The translations under genes and the position numbers were made by a program. Positions 24,501 to 36,923 of a stretch of 64,000 nt of DNA are shown here, in pieces. A model generated the notes under the pieces. That model was given only the letters and a program-made list of their open reading frames with translations, had not been told where the DNA came from and searched no databases. Source of the stretch: Lentinula raphanica (Eukaryota; Basidiomycota; Agaricomycetes; Agaricales; Omphalotaceae); contig JANVFP010000008.1 in NCBI GenBank assembly GCA_027919835.1, positions 744,001 to 808,000 on the forward strand, in the 5' to 3' direction. Every line of letters starts with the position of its first letter. The stretch's first letter is position 1.

Positions 24501-26867
24501 GTTAAGACCAAGTCAGGAGCAGTCACAGAACAAACCGCCTTGGTCCAGACAGTTGTTCGCCCACCTGGAAGCGCACAGTTCAAACTGGAAGATGCTTTGA
24601 AGGGAAATGCCAAGGTCAGATTGAACAATCTGCGATCATCTGAAGATTGACACCGTAAAAAAATAGCGCGCGCATTTTCTGGAGCTGGGTGTGATACGAA
24701 TGTTCGAGTTTGTATCTTCCCTGCGGAGGATGAGCGTCATCGTCAAGCGTCTCAAAAGCAACAGCATGGAAATCTATGTCAAAGGAGCACCCGAGGTTAT
24801 GATGGACATCTGCGAGAAAGATTCATGTAGGCGTTACTGCGTTGACTACTTCTACCACCCAATGCTTATTGGTTGACTAGTCCCTGAGGATTACGATGAT
24901 CTTCTCTCCTATTATACAAAGCGGGGGTATCGAGTCATTGCAATGGCCGGGAAGAGTATAGAAGGTTTATCATGGCTGAAAGCCCAACGAATGAGTCGGT
25001 ACGTAGTGATGTGGCTTGCTGTCTTCTCTTGTTCAAAAGTTTTCGATTAGGGAACAAGCGGAAAACAAACTTAAATTCCTGGGTCTGATAATCTTCGAAA
25101 ACAAAATCAAAGCTGGAACAGCACCGGCCATCCAAGCCTTGCGAACCGCCCATCTTCCCTGCAGGATGATCACTGGGGACAATCCACTGACTGCTGTTAG
25201 TGTGGCAAGGGAATGCGGCCTGGTTAACCAAGCTGCTTATGTTTTCTCTCCTTCTTTTCTGCGAGGTTCGTGTTTGTTTGACTGCCGTCTTTTCGACTAA
25301 ACGATTCCTGAGAATAGGTGACACTACTACTCCTGATGCCGAAGTAGAATGGACAAGCATGGACGATCCTATGTGGAAGCTCGACGGTTATTGTCTCAAG
25401 CCTCTTCCTCCCCCGCCTCATCATACTGCGGAAGGAGTTGAAATCGGTTACCACGACTATTCACTTGTCATATCTGGAGATGTCTTTCGATGGATGATCA
25501 ATTATGCTCCCCTTGAAACCTTACAACGGGTACGTCAACAGTCGCGATGTTTGCTTTGACTTGCCGTTGACCCGATTCCCGAATTCTAGATGCTCGTGAA
25601 AACGCAGGTCTTTGCCCGAATGTCTCCCGACGAGAAGAATGAAGTAGTAGAACGTTTGCAAAGTCTGGGATATACGGTGCTGATGTGCGGGGATGGGGCA
25701 AATGATTGTGCTGCGCTGAAAGCGGCAGATGTGGGTATTTCCTTGTCTGAGGCTGAAGCTAGTGTAGCTGCACCCTTTACTACTAGCACTCCTGATATCG
25801 GGTGTGTTCTGGAGCTTATCAAGGAAGGCCGTTCTGCGTTGGTGACGAGCTTCAGTTGCTTCAAGTATATGTGCGTGTTTTCGTGGTATCCATTTCTTTA
25901 TCGCTCATCTCCATCAAGGGCATTATATTCACTCATTCAATTCACCACTGTGACTTTACTGTACTCCTTCGCATCGTCGTTAGGCGATTTCCAGGTTGGC
26001 ACCATCTTGTTCACTGTTCACTACGGTCTGTAACTTAATGCTGCGCGTTCTATTTTTGCCTCTAGTTTCTGTACATCGATCTTTTCATCATCATACCCAT
26101 CGCCGTCACCAGTGAGTGTCAATCTTCATAACATCGTCAATAGTAATATCTGATGGATTTCAGTGGGCCGGACGTTGCCATATCCTTATGTTTACTACAA
26201 ACGACCTACGGCAAGCTTAGTTTCCAAAAAGGTTCTGTCAAGCATTATTGGCCAGATTGTCATTACGAGCGCAGTGCAGATATGGGCATATCTTTGGGTC
26301 CGAGGGCAGGAGTGGTATGTATACAGCTTCTCAAAAGATTTACAAGGCTGAAATACCTCAGGTACACTCCACCACCATCTCCAGACACAAAGGATGGTAG
26401 CAATCAACTGGAATCGACCAACTTCGAGAATTCTGTGCTATTCTTGCTCTCTTGTTTCCAGTATATTTTGGTTGCCGGTGTTTTTAGCATTGGACCGCCT
26501 TACCGTAAACCGATGTGGACAAATAGTAAGTCAAGGGGATCCCCAATCAAGATATGACACTCATTGTTACCTAGTGCTGCTCATGCTGGCTCTAAGCTGC
26601 CTCACACTGTTCAACCTACTGGTTTTGCTGTCTCCGCCGCAGGCAATCGTCAAGTTACTTACCTTGATGATCATTCCTTTGGAAGGCAGGTTGAAGCTGT
26701 TATTGGCAGTTGCGGTCAACATGGGTCTATGTATAGTGTATGAGTGGATTGGGTCTACGCTCGTTGCAGGTATAGTTGGGCAGATGATTCAATGGAAAAA
26801 GAGAAATCGGAGGATACGTGAAAGTGGAGGCAAAGTTTACAAGATAGTGGAGGGAGGGATGAGGTAA
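21590..26867 (+). CDS. P5B-type cation-transporting ATPase (Ypk9/ATP13A2-like)
   Basis: Polytopic P-type ATPase of the vacuole or lysosome group whose animal relatives export polyamines. The first ~270 residues are a cytosolic Ser/Arg-rich tail. Next comes [19 protein letters not shown], leading into the first hydrophobic segment. Family signatures in order: [12 protein letters not shown]; actuator motif [11 protein letters not shown] (about 23600); the P5B-specific [11 protein letters not shown] in TM4 (about 24108); phosphorylation loop [14 protein letters not shown] (about 24230); [26 protein letters not shown]; and hinge [18 protein letters not shown] (about 25685). Then follow the C-terminal membrane helices, ending VEGGMR at 26867. 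Roughly 18 short introns and about 1,400 residues, with all catalytic motifs present. The intron near 22601 must end at GACCAG to keep [16 protein letters not shown] in frame. Confidence 0.95.
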
Positions 26868-27148
26868 AAAAAGTATTGATGCCATCAATTTTGTCTAGAC
26901 CAAATTTAGACGGCGATTGAATGATAAAAACGGCGTGAAACAAAAGAGCAACCTTCCCTTTACTTTGGCAACCATCATATATATACAAGTGACTCTTCCT
27001 CGCTCTTCCACCTTCACGTTTGCCTAGAGGGCTTTCTTCCAATCTTTTTCTTCTTCGAACGCACACATCGTTCATCGTCGAGACACCGCAGGAACCGGGC
27101 TCTACGTTATCCTCAAAGTCCCTTTCAAAAGATCTTCAGCTATCCACA
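26868..27148. promoter_or_regulatory. Intergenic, promoter of Ser/Ala-rich membrane protein
   Basis: About 280 bp. A TATATATA-like stretch lies near 26980, roughly 170 bases before the next ATG, followed by pyrimidine-rich sequence typical of fungal transcription starts. Inferred. Confidence 0.4.
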
Positions 27149-28222
27149 ATGTTTTCCGCAACATTCTTCGCTCATTGCTTGCTTGCTTTTCTGTCTTTGG
27201 ATGCTTCCAATGCATTCCCTCTCTTAAATCGGCAGGCCACCGGTACCTCTCAGCTCTCTACACCGACCACCTTGACAACCGTGTCGAGTACCATGACGTG
27301 CGTCTGCTTCACCATCGCTTTCGTGGCATTCGTTGACTTTGATCTAGACCCTCCGGTCCTCTTACCCAGACCTGTGTCATTACTTTAACGCCCATCACTG
27401 ATTCCAATGGTAAACCCGCAGTCCAAGAGGTTAAGAATTGCACCGTCAGTACCAATGCGAGCGATGGTACTACGGCAGCAGCTTCGTCAAACAGCGCAAC
27501 CTCGTCATCATCTGCGAGTTCATCCAGTGCAGCAACTGTAGCATCGACGGCGGCGAGTAGTACCTCTACCACTTCCTCCGCAGCAGCGGCATCGTCTTCT
27601 GTCGCAACTAACGCTGCTATATCAGTCAATGTGAGTGGTTTCGCATTTTCGCATGCGTTGTCTTTACAAGGAAGTTGTAGGGGCTCTCTTCGATGACCTC
27701 CCTGGCAGCCAGCACACAAACCGGTTCAGCAAGTGTGTCATCTGCATCAGATTCGGCGGCCGGCTCAAGCGCATCCAGTGCTGCTACATCAGCTGTGAGC
27801 GTTTTAGATGTTTGTCTGATACAGCAATTGCTGTGCTGACAATTCCGCTTTTCTCAAAGGCTTCTTCGGCGGCAACAGGATCAGCAACTGGAACCTCTTC
27901 CGTCGCAACGTCCAGCTCGGCGACGGCAGCAGCAGACAATGCAAATCCCACTGCTAGTCTTTCCACACAGCAGCTTGCAGAGACCACATATGTCGTTCCT
28001 GGTAAATCAATTCAAGTCCTTCCCGTTGGTCTTGGTGTGTTCGCTGGTATATCCGCATTGGCTTTGATCGTCGTGGCTCTGGTAACTTACGAACGAACAA
28101 AGTACCGGAAGGTAACGTTCATCCGCTGGTTTCTTCAACACGATAACTGAAGTTTTTCCTACCAGGCATTCAGACAGAGAAAACTTGCAGAGCAAGGAGC
28201 TGCGATGGGCTATTCCGGTTGA
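27149..28222 (+). CDS. Secretory Ser/Thr/Ala-rich single-pass membrane protein
   Basis: Starts with a signal peptide (MFSATFFAHCLLAFLSLDAS). After a short Thr-rich stretch and an intron comes a small region with two cysteines (LTQTCVITLTP, KNCTVSTN). A long run of Ser, Ala and Thr then continues over several exons, looking like a heavily O-mannosylated stalk. One transmembrane helix follows (LPVGLGVFAGISALALIVVA) and a short basic tail ends EQGAAMGYSG at 28222. This layout is shared by fungal wall-stress sensors of the Wsc/Mid2 kind, but there is no WSC cysteine domain. The role is therefore inferred from architecture only. Confidence 0.7.
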
Positions 28223-28579
28223 TACAGTGAGTTTCCTTCGAAATTCTGTGTTTGCGGTTCTCTGAGTTTCTTGATTTGTAGGTAGATGGTTATTTGATTT
28301 GGACTTGAAATGTTCATAAGTACTTGGCTTACAAGCTTTTTTGTAATTGCATCTTTTTTCTTGCCCGTATCGTATCTGCGGTGCACGCTTAGAAAGTCAG
28401 ATCCTCAGTGCGGGATAATCTCTCTCAACGTGCGTTCGACATAGAAAGAGTTCTGCAGATATTTGTTGTATACATGTACTCTATACCGTTGTTCTGTTTC
28501 TTTCTGGTCTCATTGAGGTTCAGATGAGTTGGTACTTGGTCCTACACACTGACGCGTGATCTGAAGTTCTCGAATCTCG
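28223..28579. other. Intergenic, no gene seen
   Basis: About 360 bp between two plus-strand genes, holding the 3' end of one and the promoter of the next. Nothing else recognised. Confidence 0.4.
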
Positions 28580-30034
28580 ATGTTGCCTTCACTCAGAAAG
28601 GTCGACAAGCTTACAATCACCTTCTTGGTCGACAATGCCATCGAATGGCAAGTGTCATATAACTTAACAGTAATCGAGTCCAATATCTTATTGAACGATC
28701 AGGTTCACAAAACTACCACCGGGATTCACTCATGAATTACCACAGCACCTGCAAGAACATCGCTGCACAGTCGATGAAGCAACCAACACGCCCATGTTGG
28801 ATTTCAATGATATTTGCTGTGGTAGAGATATCGTCCATTTAGCTCAGAACTCGGCGTTTCGGTTGACTTCAAACTTCTCCCTTTCCTTGTACTAGGTGCT
28901 CATGGATTCTCTGCTCTCATCGTGCGCAATCAACGTAACTAACCAGAACTCATCTCAACGGCCTTGTATTTCTCATGTTATAGGAGACTGAGATCATAGG
29001 AGAACCCTCCCGTTTGGTCCTTTTCGACACAGGCCCCGATAAAACGTCTCTAGTCCATAATTCTACCGCAATGGGAGTGTCATTACACAAAGTAGAGCGG
29101 GTCATAGTCTCTCATTGGCACGCTGACCATACAGGCGGTTTACTTTCCTTCCTTGAGCACCGCAACAAACCTTCCAGTTCCAATGAGACACCACCTCAAC
29201 TCTGTGTAGTGGACGTCCATCCAAACAGACCATTCGCCAGAGGAATTGCTCCTGGACCGTTGTATGACAAAGTCATTGCTCGTCTTTCTCCCGATCCCAC
29301 CTTCGAGGAGATTCAGAGTGCCGGTGCGATTGTCGAGACACACACCAATGGCCATGCGGTATCGGGAGATATGGTATGGGTGAGCGGTGAAATTCCACGA
29401 GTGACTTCGTTTGAAACAGGACTTCCGGGAGCTAAACGGTTTGTAGAAGGGGCTTGGGTTGACGAGCTCGTGAGCGAGCTTTGATATCTTGTTTGACTGA
29501 CTAAAAGACGAGTCTTGTTTGCAGCATCTGATGGACGAACGATATGCTTTGATTGATGTTGCAGGGAAAGGTTTGGTCATTTTCAGCGCGTACGTCGATT
29601 TCCTTGACTTCGAGTCCATTCAATGTTCATGAGGCTCTCAATAGATGCTCTCATGCAGGTATCGTCAACGTCGTCAAAGATGCGATAGCCAGATTTTCAC
29701 GGCCAGTGTACATGGTACGTCTAATGATCGACAAATGTCCTCACGGAACTCATCGAATATTCGCGTTTTCCAGGTGATTGGTGGACTGCATCTGAGTGGA
29801 GACTCAATGGCTGCTCGGATTCCGCCCACGGTCGGATGGCTTTCAGAAAGCCTGCGGCCCTCACCAACATATATTCTGCCGATGCATTGCAGTGGATTTG
29901 GAGCGAAGGTCGCGTTAGAACAAGCTTTCGGAGAAGGTACTGTTCCTGCTGGTGTGGGAATCAAGGTGCAAGTTGTTGGAGATAGAGAGTATGACAAGCG
30001 ACTTGTTGCACCTGTAGTTCAGGATCAATCCTAG
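28580..30034 (+). CDS. Metallo-beta-lactamase-fold hydrolase
   Basis: Start at ATG 28580 (MLPSLRKVDKLTITFLVDN). The N-terminal strand VDKLTITFLVDNAIEW is followed by FTKLPPGFTHEL after an intron with a GC donor (28648-28702). The core has VLFDTGPDK, then the metal-binding motif SHWHADHTGGL (HxHxDH, about 29110), ACSHAGIVN and MHCSGFGAK, which supply the later metal ligands. It ends VAPVVQDQS at 30034. The closest recognised group is the set of MBL proteins related to dihydropterin-aminobenzene-phosphate synthase-like hydrolases. The real substrate in fungi is unknown to me. Convergent with BOS1, with about 100 bp between the stop codons. Confidence 0.85.
28648..28702 (+). other. GC-AG intron in the metallo-beta-lactamase gene
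   Basis: The donor is TG|GCAAGT and the acceptor GATCAG, 55 bases. Joining TG to the next G gives Trp and the continuous EW-FTKLPPGF expected for the family. No GT donor near it preserves the frame. Confidence 0.7.
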
Positions 30035-30136
30035 GATGATCTCAACTGAGCTCTCGAACATCATTCCTAACGAAAGATCATTAAGTTCAGATAGTACATA
30101 TAGAGAAAGTCCAGTGGCCATAAATAAGATGAACAC

Positions 30137-31046
30137 TCAGCCGAGATACTTCCATATCATGAAGAAGCAGAAGAATGTGAAGACTGCACCCCCAAAGAAG
30201 ATGTACATGTCCTGCGTACTGTCATATTGTTGTTAGTCACTCTCAGTAACTGTCCGAGAATGATGGTCAACTTACCTCCGCCTCTCGATCCACCCAATCA
30301 CATTCCGACTCAAGCCTAATGTATTGGCTGTATCCAACAATCTTCTCTGTGTTCCTTTGAGAATATTTCGTTGATCTCTAAGATTATCCAGAACTTCTCT
30401 TCCTTGCAGGAGAAACTCGTCCAGCCGTGACTCTGTTTGTTGTATGAAAGAGTGTTCGTTCAATGCGTGTTGTTCCCGTAGACTGAATCCAGGCTGCGGT
30501 GAAGGACCTCGAAACGGTGATTCAGACACGAGCTCTGGGTGAAGGGTATTATTCTGAGAGTAATTTGTTTGGAAGCGTTGTCTGGAGTTGGCGGAAGGTG
30601 AGACTAGACTTGCAGAGGTGATGAGCTCTGCTCTTTGAGCCATTTCTTTCTGATGACCATGAAACAAAGCGGGTTGAAGGAACAGCAAGTGCATGGATTA
30701 TTTCTAACTCACCTCAGCGTTGACTTCAGCCCTTAACTTCTCGAATTGGTTCCTCATTTCCGTATAGTCCGTTTTAAACTTTTGTACGCGCATTTGTGCC
30801 TTTTCTTGCTTGGACTTGATCATCTCTCGTTTTGTCATCGAGTCGTAGTCATCTATAGTCCGATGCATTGCAGCAAGAGAAGCTGAAATCTGCCCTAACG
30901 AATGAGAAGATGAGAAGAGCTATGGTACCTACAGTACTTAAAGACGCACCGAGTAATGAAGCAGAGTTGTCACCATTTCGCAGTCGCTCAAGGTCGGCCA
31001 AGATTGAGTTTGTCTGACGAACGCCCGAAGTGTAGAGTGAATTCAT
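30137..31046 (-). CDS. BOS1: BOS1/membrin, ER-Golgi Qb-SNARE
   Basis: SNARE that helps COPII vesicles fuse with the early Golgi. The start is ATG at 31046 (MNSLYTSGVRQTNSILADLE), typical of the Bos1/GOSR2 family. An N-terminal helical bundle follows, including MTKREMIKSKQEKAQMRVQ and MRNQFEKLRAEVNAE. After a Ser/Pro-rich linker, the SNARE helix runs SRLDEFLLQGREVLDNLRDQ to LGLSRNVIGWIERR. A C-terminal membrane anchor, MYIFFGGAVFTFFCFFMIWK, ends YLG with TGA at 30137-30139. Four or so short introns. The first acceptor must be GTTAG to give LLGQISASLAAM. Complete and typical. Confidence 0.93.
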
Positions 31047-31255
31047 GACGGACACCGAGCAGGTCGCTGCAGGTCGTGGTCGTGGTCGTGTAACAAGGTC
31101 GTGTTTACTTTCACGGGCCGTACTAGGCCGGAAGCTCTCAAGCTTAGTAGCTTCAACGTTCAACGTTCCACAGCGAGCTTGAGTTGAAGCGTTAAAAGGA
31201 CTTTCACACTGCTCTCAGATAGTAGTGCAATTTTCGCAGTTAGATACTGGACATG

Positions 31256-31263
31256 GTATGTAT
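31256..31263. repeat. Left 8-bp target-site duplication of MITE
   Basis: GTATGTAT directly before the CAGTGATGG terminus; identical to 31564-31571. Confidence 0.85.
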
Positions 31264-31563
31264 CAGTGATGGCCAGTCAATGACTTGAAGTCAATGACAA
31301 AGGTCAATGACATGACATGACAGCTTAGTAATTGACCGCTGGTCAAAGTCAATGACATTGACCCCGGCGCTTACCGGGCGCTACCATCTAGTCCTGAGAC
31401 TTAGCTTCCCGATTAGGTGCTCACTTGCCGCGGGCTGCCGAACGGTCGTACAACCACAGAATCGGCCCGTTGAAGTCAATGTCAATGTCATTGACCGTGG
31501 GTCATTGACTTAGGGTCAAAGGTCATTGACTTGCCGACAAAGTCAATGACTTGTCCATCACTG
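31264..31563. mobile_element. 300-bp hAT-like MITE
   Basis: Exactly 300 bp, bounded by inverted ends that begin CAGTGATGG. Past these nine perfect bases the two ends remain similar (AGTCA[A/T]TGACTT on each side). It is flanked by a perfect 8-bp direct repeat GTATGTAT. The ends carry many copies of GTCAATGAC or its complement GTCATTGAC, resembling subterminal transposase-binding repeats. The centre is GC-rich and non-coding. An 8-bp duplication and CAG-type termini match the hAT superfamily, so this is most likely a non-autonomous element moved by a transposase elsewhere. It lies between BOS1 and RRP17 and does not interrupt a gene. Confidence 0.85.
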
Positions 31564-31571
31564 GTATGTAT
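31564..31571. repeat. Right 8-bp target-site duplication of MITE
   Basis: GTATGTAT directly after the CCATCACTG terminus; identical to 31256-31263. Confidence 0.85.
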
Positions 31572-31789
31572 CACAAGTATGCTATATTTCACCAAAGATG
31601 ACATTTGCATGTGGCAAATACGCAACATGGTGTAAGCGGTAGAAGGAACTACGCTGCTTTGGGATGAAGATACCCGATTAGTTCCTTGATAGGATGACAG
31701 CTTTTGCCAGCCAACACACCGTTATCATATCAGATCGCACAAGTATAGGGCATTGTTTGGTCGAAAACATACATAGATCAGTTTCCGTC

Positions 31790-32621
31790 TTAGTGTCGTT
31801 TTCCACCTTTACTTTTATTTTTCCGAGAAGCCTTTCCACCAGCTAGTTCTGCCTTTTCTTTCCGTCTGGCACGCTGTTTAGTCCGTTCAGCCTTCCGCGC
31901 TTCTTTAGTCTGATAACGGATTGTAGAAGTCTTGTGTTTGTTCGTGGCCTGAGCGATTGAATTGGAATTCTTTCGGTGAGATGATGGTGCAACAGCGGGA
32001 ATGGAAGGGGATTTGGGACGTGGAACAGCGTTCGTGGGACCATGCAGAAGTGTGTCTGGATCAAAATCTTCGACTACAGCAACAGTAGCAAGAACTTCCT
32101 CATCCTCATATTCTTGCTCCTTCTGTTCGAATGAGTCTGATATGCCTTGCCATTCTTGATCCTCGGAGGGGACTTGTCCGATCGTGAGTCAATGCCAACA
32201 AAAGGCGTGATGAATGACCGACCTGAGCTGGCACCGAAAGCTCTTTCTATTTCAGCTGCGTTTTCAACGGCACGCTCTCTCAACATCCGTCTTTGCTGTA
32301 CTCGAGCAGTCAGTAACAGTGAAAGAAGTGAACAGAAATGAGCTCTAACCTCACGTCTTTCCTCCTGCCGACGCAGCTTCTCGGTCTCAAGTGCTTTCTT
32401 CTTGGCAGCTTCTGATTTTGCGAGTTTGCGTTTATGGAAACCGGTAAGAAAGTTGCTGCGTAAAGTAGAATTTATCACCAGAACAGCAGAATCAGGAGTA
32501 TTACAGACTGTCGAGCTGCATCGTCAAATATGACCTCCTTTACTTGATGACGCTTTGCGCGTTTTTTTGCAGCAATTGCAGTATGAGCTTGAGTGAGGAC
32601 GTTGAGGTTCGAGGAAGACAT
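31790..32621 (-). CDS. RRP17: Rrp17/NOL12-like nucleolar rRNA-processing protein
   Basis: Likely pre-rRNA 5'-end processing factor for 60S ribosome assembly in the nucleolus. ATG at 32621 (MSSSNLNVL). It carries the family core VIFDDAARQ, FLTGFHKRKLAKSEAAKKKA and the basic helix QRRMLRERAVENAAEIERAF. An acidic middle and a strongly basic tail follow (TKQRARRKEKAELAGG, ASRKNKSKGGKRH), ending with TAA at 31790. Three short introns. Divergent from the FAM72-like gene with 125 bp between starts. Length, about 230 residues, fits the family. Confidence 0.88.
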
Positions 32622-32746
32622 TTTGAAGATTATGTCAGACCTGAATTAGGAAATTTTGGGCGGCTATTTGAATAGCAACCTTATTAAAGCCCTTGTGAGT
32701 TTTTCTGGTTGCAATTGCGTTCCCTCACGTTATTCATCCTGCCTCA
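32622..32746. promoter_or_regulatory. Bidirectional promoter between RRP17 and FAM72-like gene
   Basis: 125 bp separate the divergent start codons. The stretch is AT-rich near 32640-32690. Inferred from spacing. Confidence 0.45.
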
Positions 32747-33905
32747 ATGCCTTCAGCGATTGACTCTAGGCTCGCTGACAGCTACGCTCATTACGACCAC
32801 TCCTTTCTTTCAAATATGTATCCCTCTCGCTATCTCCATCTTTTCCCTCCCAATCCCTATCAGACTTTGAATCTGCCTCCTCCCCCTCCACCCGCTGCAC
32901 CCCAACCGGTCGCTCACAAAGTCTGGATCATCGACTGTAGGTCATGCGGCTCATTTCTCACTAATCGTGGCATGAAAGTTTGTATCTCCTACATATATAC
33001 AAGGATGATCTTTTTACAAGTGTTTCGATCTTACTAGGCGGTTCTGCTCTTACGCCCAAACGTCCCTCTATTCTCTTCGGATGCACTTCCGGCGAATTGT
33101 TCAGCGTTTACCTTCAATCCGGATGCACTGAAGCCACCTGTCTCTTGTCGGCCGCCCATCCAACCATCTCGTACTTGTGAATGTCTTACGCAAACCCTCT
33201 GCTGTCAAGGTTGCGGTTCGACAATTGGATATATGATTGTCATTCCGGTACGTTCGCAGACTACGGCAAATATCACTCCGTCCAATTCTGAGCTTATTCT
33301 TTCTCACCAAGTGTATACGCTGTACTTCCTCCATATCTGCGAACAATCGCGCCACGAACGGACATCGTTTTGTCTTCCACTCAAATGAAGTTGTAGGCAC
33401 AGAGCGTTATCATGTTCCAAATGAGCCTGGCGTCATCCCCTTTGAGACGGTCCCGCTGTTTATCAGTCCTTCGCTTCACATGCGCCATACCATTCCCTCG
33501 CCAGAATTTTCCTCGCTATATACCCCGTCTCCTCCGCTTAACGGCACGGAGTCATCTTCGATATCCTCTTCGCACTCCTTTGTGATCAATGAGCATCCCG
33601 GGCTTAGTCACCCTTCTCCTTCGTCTAACCCAATGTCATCGGAATACGACGAATCCCTCGCCAGATTATCAGGCGCTACATTGACGCAAACCCAATACTC
33701 TCCTCCTCCGCTTTTATCCAATGACTCGCCATTTGCTTTGGGTATGCCTGTTGAACAGTCCGAGATTCCACTCAAAGGTGGCGATCCTCTTTTTTGGCAT
33801 CATCTTATTCGTCATGGCGAGATTCCAGCTGTCTTTGACGATCCTCGTTCAAGGAAACCGAGCCCGGCGGACCTTCCCCACAAATCAGTTGCCTTTGGAA
33901 GATAA
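32747..33905 (+). CDS. FAM72-domain protein
   Basis: ATG at 32747. A Pro-rich N-terminal region (LNLPPPPPPAAPQP) leads into the FAM72 domain: VWIIDCRSCGSFLTNRGMK, an intron, VLLLRPNVPLFSSDALPANC, CECLTQTLCCQGCGSTIGY, and IRCTSSISANNRATNGHRFV with FHSNE. The many paired cysteines suggest zinc binding. The C-terminal third is Ser/Pro-rich and ends SVAFGR at 33905. Mammalian FAM72 promotes UNG2 turnover. Whether the fungal proteins do the same is not known to me. The domain call is firm and the function is open. Confidence 0.88.
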
Positions 33906-34812
33906 CCTTTTTTAACAACTGAAATTTACGACATTCTTACGAAAGATATTAACTACATACCTTCTTCATGGTTTCGACCAGGTTTCGACGACGTGAACGA
34001 TATTCTACTCACCCTTTTCCTCTCCCCGCTTTGCATTTGGATATAACGACGTGGTTGTTTATTCTTTTTTATCGTCTAGTGTTGAATGTTCACTGTACAT
34101 TACGCAGTAATATATATCTTCTTCTCCCAGTCATGGATTTTGATGTTGCCCATTTTTTCCCTTTGGTGGTTCAAGTTCATATGACATTACGAACTCGAAT
34201 CGCCTCATCAACCTCGTAATGTACCCTTAACCCCCTCTTTCCCGTTATCGATGTTGTAATTTCAAACATACCAAGGTCCGATGTTGGTTGAAGAGACTTA
34301 CCAGAATTCTAATCTTGATACCAAGTAGTTCATCTTCTTCAAAAAGATCTCATATACTTCAATTTTATGTACTTTATACATACCTTTTTATACTACAGAG
34401 CTTGAATCGGGATCAACGATTCAAGATGAGATGAGTCGAGGAATGTCAGAGAGTATCTAAGTCGACGGCCTGGATCTAGTAACTATGTAGTTGTTGGTAT
34501 GTATAAGGACTCATTGAGAAATCGCAGTCAACTCTCTCAGGTTTTGATTTGGAATTTTGGATGAACAGAGATGACATCTTGCCGACGAATGCATTCTCGG
34601 TCTTCCTTGTGTATGTTCCCAGTCCTTGCTCAGCTATTAGCATCGTGTGCAGTTCACTGGATCCCTGTAGGGGTGGGAGGATTTGCCAGTTGCCAATGCC
34701 ACCCTCGGACAGGCTAGTAGGCTATAGCTACAGCGTCAAATTATCGGAGGTTCGGCATAGAGAGTTGCCGATGGCTCTGCTAATGCCGGGAATCGGGATT
34801 ACATAACCTGCT

Positions 34813-34818
34813 TATAAA
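34813..34818 (+). promoter_or_regulatory. Likely TATA box of polyubiquitin gene
   Basis: TATAAA about 160 bases upstream of the 5' UTR intron and followed by pyrimidine-rich sequence. A strong TATA fits a highly expressed, stress-inducible polyubiquitin gene. Confidence 0.5.
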
Positions 34819-34964
34819 CAATCAACGTTCATCGCCCGTCGCCTTCGCTTTCCTATCAACCACATTCATCGTCTCTGACCCTATTGAACTTTCATCTGTG
34901 CAGGTGAATTAGAGATCCTAGCGAGTGACTGAGACTTCTACTAATATTTCTCTGTTCTCGATAG

Positions 34965-36441
<1,477 letters not shown>

Positions 36442-36923
36442 CTATCCTGAGTTCAGTCGTTCTGATTCTTGTTTGAAGTAGACAAATTATGATGTATAGC
36501 TGTTCGCTTGTGAATCGCAACTGTAATGTGTTCATCCTTGATCTTGTAAGAGGCAGTGATCAAACTGCGCCACTCTCATTGCCACAGAGCCACGGGCCAC
36601 CCTCATCGGCGACGACCTGATCGTAAATCAGTCAGACCTGTGTTGGGACCTGAATTAAAAACAATTGGGCGTGGATGAACTTCAATAAGACTGAACGGTT
36701 GCATGGTTTCATGCTTGTACTTGGAGTGGATACCTGTTGTCTTAAGCTTGTCTGTCGGTACAACCGGGAACCCGGGCCTCTATATTATGTCAGCAGGTCA
36801 CAACGTCACGATATGCTATTTGTGCTGTCTTGTTTCGTTCACCCACCGCCGTTCTCATTTGCTTACTACAATCATCATCCTCTCCATCTCTCTTAACCTT
36901 TTCTCTTTCTTCTGTGGCCGCCG
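36442..36923. other. Intergenic, no gene seen
   Basis: About 480 bp with the 3' UTR of polyubiquitin and the promoter of the methyltransferase gene. Pyrimidine-rich near 36830-36910. Nothing else recognised. Confidence 0.4.
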
